A stretch of 64,000 bases of DNA from Lepidostoma basale (taxonomy: Eukaryota; Arthropoda; Insecta; Trichoptera; Lepidostomatidae). The stretch lies in the NCBI GenBank assembly GCA_022606425.2, contig JAHDVF020000729.1:1302001-1366000 (forward strand), in the 5' to 3' direction. Made by a program: the position numbers and the translations under genes. The notes under the pieces were generated by a model that was not told where the DNA came from, made no database searches, and was given only the letters and a program-made list of their open reading frames with translations. This document shows positions 12,421 to 24,095 of the stretch, piece by piece (the stretch's first letter is position 1; each line of letters begins with the position of its first letter).

Positions 12421-12832
12421 TGTACCGTAAATGACAACATATGGGCTAGAGACAGTGTCAATTACAGAAGTAGTCAAAAGCTAAAGTGTACGCAATGATC
12501 CATGGAAAGATAGAAGTTCGGTGTGAGTCTAAGAGATCAAATAAAAAATGAAGACAAAAGACGTAGAACCGAAAACCGTAGTTGTCGACAACATGGATAG
12601 TACAACGACGTTAAAATGGATAGGACACACAGTGATATAAGATAATAATAGGTGAATCAACTAGAGACCACGGGAAAACAAATGTCGGAAGACCACAGAA
12701 GAGATGGGCCGACGATGTATCCTCATAGCTGGGAAACAGGGGGCGAGAAAGACAAGCGATAAGAGAGAGTGGAAATGTTTGTAAGAGGCCTATATCCAGC
12801 AGTGGAGAGATCAAGGCTAAGGACGAAGAAAA
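12421..12832 (+). mobile_element. LINE 3' end, group 2, heavily decayed
   Basis: Pieces of the group 2 C-terminus can be read in order across several frames: TYGLETVSI near 12435, LKWIGH near 12613, RPQKRWADD-like near 12690-12715, and EAYIQQW then a stop near 12785-12812. The GAAGAAAAA tail ends near 12832. Many stops and indels show that it is older than the copies at 5451, 8013 and 62217. The reverse-strand ORF at 12611-12814 is a shadow. Confidence 0.6.
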
Positions 12833-13467
12833 AAAATTACCCCTTTTAGATTTTTTTTTATCAGATGATGGTTGGTGGATTACAATTCAAGTGCTTGATA
12901 AATTCAAAACAAATGTTCTAATCACAATATATTTTTTTTTTAAATAAATGGTACGGAACCAATGTATAAACCATCAATGGACAATTATAATGAGCATTTG
13001 CAGCATAATATAATGCAATTGAACGTGATTAAACCAGACAGGTTGGAGTGCGCGCGCTTAGCGATCCAGCGTGTGCGGGGCGCGCTAACGGTACCCCATG
13101 CACAATACCATTTTATAGGATGCTGTATTGGAATTGTAGCCACAATTCCAGGTTATAGGCCTGGTGCGGTACAAGAATTTTTCAAGAAAAAATACTAATC
13201 GAAAAAAAAATATTACACCCATGTGTATTATATACCCAACTGAAATAATGATTACACTAAACAATCAAATGATGGAAGAATTTTGAAATTAGCGCTGAAA
13301 AGAGCTATAACTGTTTACAAATATCGACATTCTTGGTTATTATAACATTTGGTGGTATAATAAACTCGATATGGAATTGTGTAAAGTAGCTAAGGCAAAA
13401 AAAATTATATGGTATACGAAACGATATCTATATCTAACAGGTATTGAATGTTTGTTCCGTGGCCAAG
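12833..13467. other. No gene recognised
   Basis: AT-rich. The ORF at 12962-13198 has no recognisable motif. Confidence 0.3.
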
Positions 13468-13715
13468 AATGATTATTAAACTATTAAATTATAAAACGCT
13501 GTTTTTATTGAATCACATTTTTTTATTTTTCGCGGCAGCTTGTTTGTCTAAACCTATGTTGACATCATCAGGTGCTACAACATATGATGATGTCAACAAA
13601 GGTTCACAGACGAGACAGCTGTCGCGAAAAAAAATGTGTTACCGTAAAATAGCGTTTTATAATTTAATTGTTCATAATGTTGAAGTATCATAGTGATTCA
13701 GCCAAAGCGACTATG
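13468..13715 (+). repeat. Long-hairpin element, second copy
   Basis: Outer arms around ATTAAATTATAAAACGCT pair with AGCGTTTTATAATTTAATT near 13651-13670. The inner arms TTGACATCATCA and TGATGATGTCAA flank a 14-base loop near 13577, with CAGCTGTCGCG at 13616-13626. The one-sided tail (TGTTGAAGTATCATAGTG, TTCAGCCAAA) matches those at 6795 and 39073. Confidence 0.65.
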
Positions 13716-13780
13716 ATAATTAAAAGTTGAGTATAGCTACAACGACAATATATTTTAAGATCAATTGTGTGTGATGTTTT

Positions 13781-13850
13781 TGTCAGAACAGAGTAGTGTG
13801 ATGGTCCATTCTCTCTGCCTCCCCTTCTAGGGGAAAGGCATTATGATGTG
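13781..13850 (+). mobile_element. LINE tail fragment, group 6
   Basis: It carries GTCAGAACAGAGTAGTGTGATGG and then TCCATTCTCTCTGCCT, which is the group 6 end coding for SVW.SILSAYP. It stops in a diverged tail (AAAGGCATTATGATG). It is too short for more. Confidence 0.55.
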
Positions 13851-14511
13851 ATAAGTATAGCTTCGTATCTAAATGCAGTTAAATTCTAAAGCAATATCAA
13901 AGTGATTAATGGTTCTATATTAAATTATGCTTCTCTTGGCTTTAGCACGAGGGCGGTCCCAAAGGATACGATTCGTCATGTGTCTATGTCTATCACTTGA
14001 TTCCGCACGGACAGGCCGGTAAAGCGGTACAAGAGTAAAGATAAAATACAACGTTTTGACAGACGAAAGAAATGTATGCAGTAAGTACAGTGATTGCATT
14101 GTTTCACATTAAATAAAATGTACGCCAGTGCATAATCTAACAAATGCAATGCGCGGCCTATTCCACATCCCAAGTGGGGCACGAGTATCCGCCATGGAGC
14201 ACACTTGGCCCTTACACGTTACTCTGGCGAGCAGAAAACAAAAAAACTAAGAGGGTTTGTGGAGTGAAATAGTCGATCTTCAAATGGAACATCGTGGAAC
14301 ACATGGAGTGATAGATAGAGACGTCCTACTCACCCGAGTCGCGGCGAACCCAACGATGGAAATAATTCATCGGCTCTTTTGGAACATATGACATACCTGC
14401 AACAAAAATATAACAACGTTAATAAAAATGATTTCTAAGCATATAAAACATTTCTTCGGAACGATTTTCAATTAATAATTGATTCAACAAAATCCGCTAA
14501 CGAATTGAAAC
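13851..14511. other. No gene recognised
   Basis: A GC-richer patch at 14140-14360 has no supported frame or splice pair. No repeat was recognised. Confidence 0.25.
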
Positions 14512-14790
14512 TATAAACCATCGAGCCATCTCTCCGGAGGGGTAGGCATGTAAATAAATGACCGCCACGTTATTATTTCCTGACACAATCCTCTCGATTC
14601 CTCTACATTCATTCATCGTGTCATACACGCACGTCGATTTCTTCGACTCCTCACATGACCGACATTTACTATTTGATACGCGATTAAATCGTGTCATGTC
14701 ATGTTTTCCTCGGTCTTCCTATATTTCATGTTCCTTTTACGTGGTTAACATATACGTTCTTTATCATTATAGAAAATATATGTACTCGTA
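14512..14790 (-). mobile_element. LINE 3' end, group 6
   Basis: The plus strand shows the reverse complement of the group 6 tail (ACCATCGAGCCATCTCTCC, GGGTAGGCA). It continues through the family landmarks CATCGTGTCATACACGCACG, TCGATTTCTTCGACTCC and TGTTTTCCTCGGTCTTCC. These correspond to the protein blocks RA.MTR.MNV, RNR and GRPRKTW seen in the plus-oriented copies. It has stops throughout. Confidence 0.75.
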
Positions 14791-14797
14791 GATGCAG

Positions 14798-14898
14798 AAG
14801 AATCGAGGGAAGTATTTAAGGAAAGAACAGCGTGACGGTCCATTATTTCTGCCTACCCCTTCGAGGAGACGGCGAGATGGCTAGTTAGTTAGTTAAAA
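14798..14898 (+). mobile_element. LINE tail, group 6, facing the preceding copy
   Basis: It reads AGAATCGAGGGAAGTATT, then GAACAGCGTGACGGTCCATT, TCTGCCTACCCCTTCGAGG and a TAGTTAGTTAGTTA tail. It lies a few bases from the upstream end of the minus-oriented copy, so the two are head to head. That suggests either two insertions or one element that inverted on insertion. Confidence 0.65.
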
Positions 14899-16494
14899 AT
14901 TACAATTTAACTATATTTCATTACAAAAACACGAGTTGACTGAAAAATTTAATTATCACTTCTAAGTGTGACTTTTACAATTGGAAATAAAACTATTCTC
15001 TATGTAACCACTCATAGTCTCGCATCGTATTTCTTGCCTTAAAGAAGCTCGGTCAAAAGTAAAATTATTCCAAGTCATTCCAATTAATTACCTAATTGCG
15101 GATTTTTTTCAAGTAGTATAATGAAAAACATATTTCAAAGAAATCTTTCATAAAGACTATGAATGTCAACAAAACATACTTAACGAATATGCATACTTGC
15201 ATTATTTATTCTAATGCAAATAAAACAAAACAATGCAATGGTCCAGCATAATAATTAAACGAAAACACATCAAAAAAATAAAAACATATTGATCTAAAAA
15301 ATATGTACAAATGAATTAGAAAATTACATACAAGATTAGATAATCATTGCGATAAGTGTTTCAATACGGTATAACATAATGTCTAAAACACAAAGAGAAA
15401 CATAATTTTCCACTTAAAAACCGATTTCGCAATCGAGATTATATGGTCACACTTATACAGAACAAACATTGATATCGTTCACAAAGGGGCCCAAATAATG
15501 TTTCGAAAGCTTGGTCTATCTTATACTCATGAAGTAGTCTCATTACGAATTTAATTTAGATGACTAGTGTAATTAGTGCTAAAGATATCGGGTGTCAATC
15601 TTTCAATTTAATCAACTTAATAATGGTCTTAATGATATTAAGAACAAGAATTCACGTTCGTAGCTATTATTAAATATCTTTCAACAAACTAATCATGATT
15701 TCTATTAACCAGTTAAATTGGCGCTATACCATTTTAATATAATATTATTTTAAAGAAAAAATCGAATCCTTTCAGTGCTATTTTTTAACGTCAGTAAATC
15801 ATTATTTAAAAAACTATCCAATGCATATGCATTAAATCAATAATAATAACATTGAAAATATGATTTAGTTTGAAGTAAAAAAAATATTATTATTTCGCAA
15901 AAATTGTATGTAAATGTGGACTTCTCTGTAATATGGGTAATCGTCCACTTACGACGCGCGATTTGCGAGAATAGCGTGTTATCTCGTAAAATATTATAGA
16001 AAAATGAAGCAAGATACCTGTCTGAAAGAGGCAATGTGACAACACAATACACAATTGTTGTGTTGTCTCTTTCCCTCATAATTTTTCTGTTTTTGTAGAA
16101 AATAAAGTTGAACACGGCGGATTTGATTTTCGAAATGTCACGTTATTCTCGCAAAGATGCGATATATGTTCTTGTTATGATCAATGTATCACTACTGTCA
16201 ATTGTCGAGTTTTTCTACCTATTTTTGAATATTTAAAAAATATATGTTTTTGGTGTGTGCCTCAGTTGTATCTTTAATAAACATTCCACTTATTCCGTTA
16301 TATTTACGTATAGCTTTGTTATTTTAATTGTATATATGTTAGGTTAAATAAATAAATAAAATGCTAGAGTAATATTGGTAAAATATGATATAAATTTAAA
16401 ATATGAAAAAAACTAAATATACGTAATTAATACAAAGAAAAGTATCTGTTATCTAGAAGTTTTACTATATTTTTTTAGGATTACATATTTTGCC
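14899..16494. other. No gene recognised
   Basis: Very AT-rich. The minus ORF at 15837-16115 has no recognisable motif. No tandem or dispersed repeat was seen. Confidence 0.3.
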
Positions 16495-16735
16495 GTGATA
16501 TTGTATGTCATTCCCAAAAAATGTAATCAAACTTCTAGAAAACAGACGTTATCATTAAGCTTAAGGCGTTAACACTGTGGAAATCCATAAAGACAATTTT
16601 TTTATGAAATAAAACACTGTTTTTCCACTTATCGGGAGAACGATATAAACTCGATGATGAAGGTGAAAAGCCTTCGAAACATGTTGAGAATAATAAACTC
16701 AAAATATAACATAAAAAAATTGTTATCATTCGTAT
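16495..16735. repeat. Patch of dispersed repeats
   Basis: The left part carries ATGTCATTCCC and CTTCTAGAAAACAGACGTT, ends of the palindromic family at 4724. The next part (AAGGCGTTAACACTGTGG) is a reverse-strand match to the repeat at 1-62 and 25465. A GATGATGAAGGTGAAAAGCC and CGAAACATG string follows. Boundaries are unclear. Confidence 0.4.
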
Positions 16736-17185
16736 TCATTATTTAATATAGCATTGTTCAATAAACAATATATACAAACTATCCATTAATAAACTGCAGG
16801 CGCCACTTTAAGCGTAGGCGGAAAAGCGATCGCAAATTGTGCCTGTAAAATCGAACAGTCGTAAGTAGCATAGGTCGTTAGTCGACGACTACATGTACGA
16901 GTATATATGGTATATACTCGTATAATAGAATAATACCGCGAGAGATGTGTATAGTTGAAGTCGATAATCGATATGAAATAAAGATAACGGTCAGGACGGC
17001 AGGGAACGGAGAACCAACGCCCAGGAGGCGGACCCAGATTAGAAACCAATTAATTGCGAACGACATTCTGTTAGGCCAAACAATAAAATTAGATCGGCGG
17101 GCGGCAGATCCGGCGGGACGCTCTGCAACACTCGTCAGAATCCTCGATATTAATATCTCAACCAAAACTAAATCTTCATCACAAG

Positions 17186-17219
<34 letters not shown>

Positions 17220-17720
17220 TGCTAACTTTTAAAGCGCCGTTTTTGTGATGTAATCACCTCAAGGGCGCATTAAGACGTGTTTTAAATCTTAAAAATCTAA
17301 ATGTGACCGCTTAAAAAACGATCGGTTTAAAAGTATATATTATGAGAATCATAAATTACAATCAATGCTCATTAAATGCACAATCTAAAATAATTATAAT
17401 ATTTCACTTCAATATTAATCATCTTTTAAAGACATCTTGTATAATAGGAATATTACTCATATAATTTTGTAACAGAAATTAAAAATCGCAATGTATTATT
17501 AGTATATAATAGAATATTGTACGAGTAATAAAGCTAATAATTCACAAAAACAGTGTGACAATAAGAAACGAACATTACCAATGTCATAAAAAGTACTTTA
17601 ACTCAATAATTATTTTATCGTCAGTTCTTGTAATCGTTGATAAATTATAGCATTCAGTATTCATCATGGTATTGAAATGAATACAAATATTGATGAAAAC
17701 GTCTAATTTAAAGTAGTTGT
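16736..17720. other. No gene recognised; AAT microsatellite
   Basis: The short ORFs at 16786-17193 on both strands have no known motif. A run of about ten AAT units lies at 17189-17219, and the rest is AT-rich. Confidence 0.35.
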
Positions 17721-17849
17721 ACTTGTAGTTTATTAAAGTGACATGTTTCGCATTGCCAGGACATTATCCGAAATCAAGACAACGAAGGAGTATTGAGAAG
17801 CTTTCTTAAAATTTTCCTTTTGTAGAGAAGCTTTCCCGGAAGAAGAGTG

Positions 17850-18153
17850 CCCGAAGTGAATCTCTCACAAAAATAGCGCTATAAAAATTAACATCACCAT
17901 TATATTATGATACATTTTCTAGCAATAGCAGGTTTTCATGTAATTCATAACATATAACTCAAGTAGTGAATGTCATTTTCTATATTTTTTTTTCTAAGAC
18001 ACCCGAAGTGAATCTCTCAAAAAAATGGCGCTATATAAATTAACATCACCATTATACGAGTATTATGACAAATCTTCTAGAAATTTACGTTTTCATGTAA
18101 TTCATAACATAACTCAAGTAGTGAATGTCATTTTCTATCTTTTTTTTTCAAGA
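17850..18153. repeat. 152-bp tandem duplication
   Basis: CCGAAGTGAATCTCTCA starts at 17851 and again at 18003, and the following sequence (GCGCTATA, TTAACATCACCATTATA, TTTTCATGTAATTCATAACAT, GTAGTGAATGTCATTTTCTAT) repeats at the same spacing. Only a few differences separate the copies. There are two copies with a period of 152. No coding capacity. Confidence 0.85.
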
Positions 18154-18214
18154 CACCTAGTGTGTGTCGAAATTCGCTTTAATTTATAATTTATTATATT
18201 ATATATAATATTAA

Positions 18215-18390
18215 AACTAACTAACTAACTAACCATCACGCCGTCTCTCCGAAAGGGTAGGCAGAAAGAATGGACTGTCACACTTTTACTAATGCGGCAC
18301 TCCATCCTTCTCTTTTCGCCCCGCGGGAGACGCTGTGTGATGGGTTGCGAACCTCATCGCTACCAATAGGCATCTCCCGTCATGTTTCGC
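18215..18390 (-). mobile_element. SINE-like element with group 6 LINE tail, 5'-truncated copy
   Basis: Read on the minus strand, the element runs from GGGAGATGCCTATTGGTAGCG and ATGAGGTTCGCAACCC through a GCGAAAAGAGAAGG box to the group 6 LINE end, and finishes in repeated GTTA. The 5' half is absent from the LINE copies but shared with 46395-46645 and 57698-57945, so this is a separate composite family. The copy is shorter than those two at its 5' end. Confidence 0.75.
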
Positions 18391-19376
18391 TTTCATCATA
18401 ATATTATATATCCAAAATAAAAATCTTTCTACTACATGATCGTTTTTATTAATAACATTATGATTATTGTTTCCTGAATAACGATTTTAATATAATATAT
18501 TATAATACATTAAGTTTAAAACACATTGCTTCTATTACTAATCACAACAGAATCGCATAGACGTAACAGGATGCATCAAATAAATACGATAGTTGAGAAA
18601 TGGTAATGCGTTCAGAGTCATTTTAGTGCAAACACATCTATTTCATTATCGTGTGGGTAACAAATTGCATTGAGTATCGATTCATTTCCAAGTGCTTATT
18701 GTGTCGGGCGTGTTTGGATATTTGCGAAACACTCACCAGAGAATCTATAAGCGGAATGTGACATCAACACACTATAATCGGTGTACAGTGGTATTGTAAA
18801 GAGGGAAAGGGGGTAGGCGGACTGAGGGGGTGAAGAAGCGCAGTAAAGAGCGGTCCTAGCGGAATTAACCTACGGTTCCACCTTTGTATACACTGGCGGT
18901 ACGTAAAAATTAACAAAATAAAATATCAAAATATAACATTGTCGCATAGATATGAGATCACTTACTCGTATACCATTGATCGGCAAACTGTGGCTCGCAA
19001 GCCAACTGCAGCTCTTTGGCTACTTGGGATCTCTTGCACGAAGGGCATGTATAAAATACATTTTTTGTATTGTCATTTATATTATGAGAACAAAATTCAA
19101 CCAGTTTTATCAAATGAGAACCTGGAATAGTACATAAAATTTAAAGCCGGAATAAGAAATACAAATACTGATTTTTTTAAAGGAAATGTAGAGACATTTA
19201 TCACTTTAAATGTGATTTTTTTTAGTAATAAAATTGTAATGTTTATTTAAATAAGATAAATTCTATTTTTATTCCGTGAAACTAGTTTTAACCGACTTCA
19301 AAAACAGGATAGTTGTAAAGAAATTCGCATCAATGATATTTGGCTCTTTTAACTAAGGATTTTGCCGACCACTACG
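18391..19376. other. No gene recognised
   Basis: A purine-rich GC patch at 18790-18870 has no supported frame. Two overlapping short ORFs at 18939-19137 have no motif. Confidence 0.3.
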
Positions 19377-19985
19377 TGTGGTAAAACGACGTATAACAGA
19401 ATTTTAAATGCTGATATCAGGAAGGAATATAGAGCGGAAGGAAGTATTTTGAGCCAAATTATGAAAGGAACACTGCGTTCGTTTGGAAACACAGAAAGAA
19501 GAACGGTCAAGAAAATATAAGTTAACGATATGAATATTATAAGTTAATATATTTGGGTCATGTGCTAAGGGGAGAAAAATACCGCCTTCTTCGACTGATA
19601 TTAATGGATAAAATGGTGGGACATCGGAGAGTTGGTAGAAGGCAGCTGTCCTGGCTGCGGAACATCAAAGAGTGGACGGGAGAACAAGAGTTCAGAACTT
19701 GTTCCAAGTGGCGCAGGATAGAGATGCCTTTGCTGCAGTCATCGCCAATGTTGGGGGGACCTGACACGGTACCGAAAGAAGAAGAAGATATGAATGGAGT
19801 ACAGAGTGGAGGAAAACCGAGGAAAACGTGGGAAGACTAAATTAATCAAATTTTAAATGTCGGGAAGAATCGATGTTCATGTATGAAAGTGGAGGAACCT
19901 AGAGAGGTGTGTCAGGATAGAGTAGCGTGGCAGTCCATTCTCTCTGCTTATTCCTCTGGAGAAACGGGGAGATAGACTGTTTTTG
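19377..19985 (+). mobile_element. LINE 3' end, group 6, split by another LINE
   Basis: The copy starts at GGTAAAACGACGTATAACAG, in line with 31648 and 35824. It runs through ATGCTGATATCAGGAAGG and the KKI.VND region, is interrupted at 19535, and resumes at 19787 with NGVQSGGKPRKTWED. It then continues through the SVW.SILSAYSS end to 19985. The copy at 31648 shows the uninterrupted order, with ACGTTAACGATGTGAATAG and then GTACAGAGT. Confidence 0.85.
19527..19795 (+). mobile_element. LINE 3' end, group 3, inserted in the group 6 LINE
   Basis: GATATGAAT is present at 19527-19535 and 19787-19795, bounding a 251-bp insert. The insert encodes LGHVLRGEKYRLLRLI near 19551-19600, then VGHRRVGRRQLSWLRNIKEW, a CSKW region, a stop-free end in GPDTVPK and a GAAGAAGAA tail. 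A sister copy lies at 37604-37801. The 9-bp duplication together with the intact reference site at 31798-31815 makes the nesting secure. Confidence 0.9.
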
Positions 19986-20543
19986 TTACCACATATCAAA
20001 AATACTTATCTAATACCGAAAGGATTTTTCTTAAATAAAAATTGAGATATTATTGAGAACTACAAATAGCTTAAATAAAAAATTTTAAGAATGACTCGAA
20101 TATAAATATTCAAATATTTTTATTTTTGTGTTTATTAACAAAAGCATAGAACGCTACTGCACAAGAGATATGAAGCGAAAACAGTCTCCGGCTAAACTGT
20201 GAGCACTTGTGCAAATGATAGAGGTGAGCAAACACCGGCCCAGCTGAATCAACCCGAAACTGTTTTTCCACGCAGCATTCTTGCGGCCGGCGAATGAAGA
20301 TGGCTCCCCGCTCCACCCCGCCGTGCCTGCATAGGCGTAATAACATTGTATATCAAACAATACCAAATAACATCTTGTAATGATTCAAATCAAATATTAT
20401 GTGCCAATGATAAATAAACATATATTTTTAAATACGCATAATCCACAAGAATGCAGGGTCAAGTGGATTACCATTTACATTACAGGGTGTGCGTTATCTC
20501 TTTTTCTCTTGCACGTTTATAAAACCGTGTGAGCGTGATGCAC
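19986..20543. other. No gene recognised
   Basis: Short minus ORFs at 20110-20366 lie in a GC-richer patch (20150-20340) with no recognisable motif. Possible splice signals were not compelling. Confidence 0.25.
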
Positions 20544-21142
20544 TATTTGTCTTCTTCTTCTTCTTCTTTGCTAGCCTTCTTCCCTCCACTGCTGGATATA
20601 GGCCTCTTCCAATTTCTTCCACTCGTCTCTATCCTGCCCCTTTTGCATCCAAGATTTTCCAATCCTTTTGATAATATCATCGGTCCATCTCATCGGTGGC
20701 CTTCCGACACTTCGTCTATTTTCCCATGGTCTCCAACTGAGTATCCTGGGTGCCCATCTGTTGCCACCCTGTTTGGCCAAGTGTCCAGCCCATCGCCATT
20801 TCAATTTTGCCACTCGGTCGATGACGTCAGCAACCCTGGTGCGGCGTCTGATTTCTTCGTTTCTTATGCGGTCATGCAAGCTCACACCAAGTATCTGTCT
20901 TTCCATGGACCTCTGTGTACACTTGAGCCTGTGGACACTTTTTGCTGTAAGAGTTGTCGTCTCTAGTCCATATGTCATCATGGGCAGTACACACATATCG
21001 TAGACCTTTCTTTTGAGACAGACCGGTATTTCAACATTTTCAAATACATGTCTCAGTTTACCAAAGGCAGCCCAACCCAGTCCCACTCTTCGAGGTAGCT
21101 CTGCAGTTTGATTCTTTTTTCGGAGTCGAGTTTTTATTTGTC
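20544..21142 (-). mobile_element. LINE 3' end, group 2, open for 191 codons, 8-bp duplication
   Basis: TATTTGTC at 20544-20551 and 21135-21142 brackets a 583-bp insert. A single minus-strand frame (21146-20571, starting just outside the insert) stays open for 191 codons: NQTAELPRRVGLGWAAFGKL, then VCLKRKVYDMCVLP, MTYGLETTTL, SLHDRIRNEEIRRR, KWRWAGHLA, WAPRILSWRPW, GRPPMRWTDDI and EAYIQQWREEG-stop. It is the least damaged LINE piece in the window and so probably the youngest of its group. It still lacks the endonuclease and RT core. The tail is a GAA run. Confidence 0.92.
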
Positions 21143-22602
21143 GCACAGAAAGTATTCAAATTTGAGCATTTATGAGTCACCTTTTAGGCAACAATCGTTG
21201 TTCAAATTTCTTGATGGTTTTGTGTACAACGATATTTCGTTGTTTAGGATTCTAAGAGTTTAAACGCGAAAATACCTAATTTTGTGAAATGATCAAATTT
21301 TTGTTCACGCAACAGCGAATAAGATGTTTATTATTTTATACAATTGTAACTATCATTCATTCGCAGTTTAATAAAATATAAATATTATTCTGCTTCTTGT
21401 TCCTTTTCTATCGGAGGTTGAACAACATCGTGGCTAATTTTATTTTTGATATAGCAGCTTTAAACAGGGATGTTTATGTTGCAACTTAACTATTATTGGA
21501 GGTTTTCTAGCCAAGGTTTTCTTGTTTTCGCTATGTTTCTTAATCCGTTAATTTTACCTTGGATAATCAATAATTTTAATTGACTTATTTTTAAGCAAGA
21601 GGAAAAGTCATTAGAGCTGAACCTCCGCATGCCAGAAGATTCAAGTTTTAAAACTTTTGCTGAAGGCGTTTACAGTAAGAGATTATATAAACAAAACGAC
21701 GAAAGCACGATGCAATTCGTAGAGAATAAAAAATATTTTAAAAAACGCTTCTCAAAATCGAGTCAAAAACTTATGGCGGATTACGCGCTGTAAATTGCTA
21801 AGTCTGCAATTTTGTTCTCGTATCGGTTTGTTTCTGAATTCGCCAATTTTAACTGCAATAAAATCCAGCACCCGCGGACCGTATCCGAACTAGAAAAATG
21901 TATTATCTGATTAGCGGCCAATACTTGTAAATATGGTACAGTACTTGGTGTTGCGGTACACGCAATATTAATATGCTACCATAATATTTTTTGTATTGCA
22001 CAACTTATATACCGCTAAACGGTATTTACATAAGATAAATAAATTAAGGTGACGTTATACGAAAGGTAATTAATATTATGGAAACAAACATACAGCAATG
22101 TATTGTGTATTTTTTATAAATAATGTATGATTCGCAATTAACAAGATTGTTGCTAAATAAGTGCCTCGCGAAATTCAACGATAGCATTATAAATCAAAGT
22201 GATGCGAGTCTATAAAATTAATAATCAACGTTGAGTGGCGTATGCTTTATATTGAGGTAAAGTTTTCTGTAAAAGAATTTAGTTTAATTTTTTATCGTAA
22301 TAGTCCAAGACCAATTAATATGATGAACATGCGATGCGATCATTGAAGTAATCAGCTCTTTATGTTTCATCATATTAAATTTCATATTTTAATTTAAGCA
22401 TCCATGTCGAGTTAAGACTCGAAATAAGACCGGATAGGATATGCATTATTCATACAAGCAAACTTATTTTTTTTCGCTTTTGAAATTCGGAAGTTTCCCC
22501 TTCATAGTGAAAAGTTGTATTACAGCCTGGCCTCAGAAAAATACAGATTGAAATCATTACTTACTAAAGTATTATAAAACGAAAATAACGTCTAATGAAC
22601 TT
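21143..22602. other. No gene recognised
   Basis: AT-rich with no supported frame. Nothing repeated was recognised. Confidence 0.3.
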
Positions 22603-22613
22603 AACAATTCGTT

Positions 22614-22673
22614 ACTTATTTGGCAAAAGGTCCCAAATACATATATGCATTTGGGACCTTTTGCCAAATAAGT
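22614..22673. repeat. Perfect 25-bp inverted repeat with 10-base loop
   Basis: The arms 22614-22638 and 22649-22673 are exact reverse complements (ACTTATTTGG to TCCCAAAT, and back). The loop is ACATATATGC. Weaker pairing continues outward through AACAATTC / GAATTGAC. It could be a short hairpin element or form a cruciform or a small-RNA-like precursor. No known microRNA was recognised. Confidence 0.9.
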
Positions 22674-22684
22674 ACTGAATTGAC

Positions 22685-24095
22685 AACGGCACTGTATTTC
22701 AATGTAATTATAGTATTTTGAAATAAAATGCCAGTTTGTGTCAATATAATCCCAATACAATATTATACGAATTCGTGAAAGTTTTTTTCAAAAATCCTAC
22801 CATGGTGAAATAACGCCATTCAATTTACCTGAATCAGTTTATTGTATGGGTTATTTTTTGCCATTTCAAATTATATTTGAGATTGGCCTTCCCGATGCGT
22901 AATCGCCACATTTATTTGTTCGATTGCAATTCTTGGTTAATATATTTTAACCGTATTGCCAACGAACGTTTTTTGCCTTTTGATGAGGTGCGAATATACG
23001 GGTTACGATACATAGGTATAGCCAAATTACAAAAATCTTTTCTGCTCCAGTTTTACGTGCATTGGAACAACTTTAAAGTTACCCTTCACCTGTTGAATGG
23101 TATTGAATTTCGGTGTTACCGTTTGGTCCACCAAATTCTTTGCGAGTTTTTATTACATTTAAAAATATAAATTATTTTGCACATTGACTCGTATAGAACG
23201 GCAGAACTTCCTGCGCACTGATATAATATTCTCGATGAAGTCTATATAACGAAAATGATTTTAAAATAGCTCTTGTATTGGTTCTTTGCTTCCATTTATT
23301 AGGACATCATAACTTTAGACTGTGTCATGTTTTAAGCTTGGGTTGAAATAGTGGTTTGGTCAAATATAAGAAGTGTCTATTGGATATTTGAGTTTGTAAA
23401 GTCTCCCTTAACACGCGATTCAATATATTATTGAAAATCGTGGTGATGAATCTATAGTAAGAAAAACCGATCCGACAATAACAAGATGCTTTGTACACAA
23501 TAAGACACATCTGATTTATGCAATGGTGAATAAAACAACAATCATCTCAAAAAAAAAAACGAACGTCATCGCTGCAAAACAAGTTTGACGACCAAAAATA
23601 AAATAAAAAGCAGGCAAGCATGCACAGACGTGGGCCGATTCATCCATCTTGTTAATGAATTTTTATTCAGTTCCAGAATAAAATAAATATACGTAAATTG
23701 TATACAAAATGTTTTTTTGGATAACCTATCTGGACCGATCATGACCTTACGTAAAAAAATCAGCCCTTAAACATTTTTAGTTATCTTATACAAAGCATCC
23801 AGGAGAAGGCAACGGGAAACCACTCCATGAATACTTCTCAAAAAATCACACTGGCAAGAAAGCATCCGCCACAGTGATGCCGACGTCAAGAGAATGTGAC
23901 AAGTTACTATTAGAAAAAGATACAAAAAAAGCGAACATATACATTTATAAGTGGAATCTTACAGAATCTATTCTGTGAAAGAACCATCTAGATAAAATAT
24001 GGTTTTATCGTAATATTTGAAGAAATTATGAGTTGGTATATAAAACAATAAAGATGGATGTAAGGGCCCCGCTATTTGCACATGGCGTTGCCTAC
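22685..24095. other. No gene recognised
   Basis: The plus ORF at 22877-23170 (97 codons) shows no family motif. The segment 23800-23905 carries GGCAACGGGAAACCACTCC, a string I associate with insect repeats without being able to name the family. Confidence 0.25.

Noticed and set aside
20529..21003. Plus-strand ORFs of 145 and 111 codons
   Set aside because: They are antisense to the 191-codon group 2 LINE frame and are its shadows.
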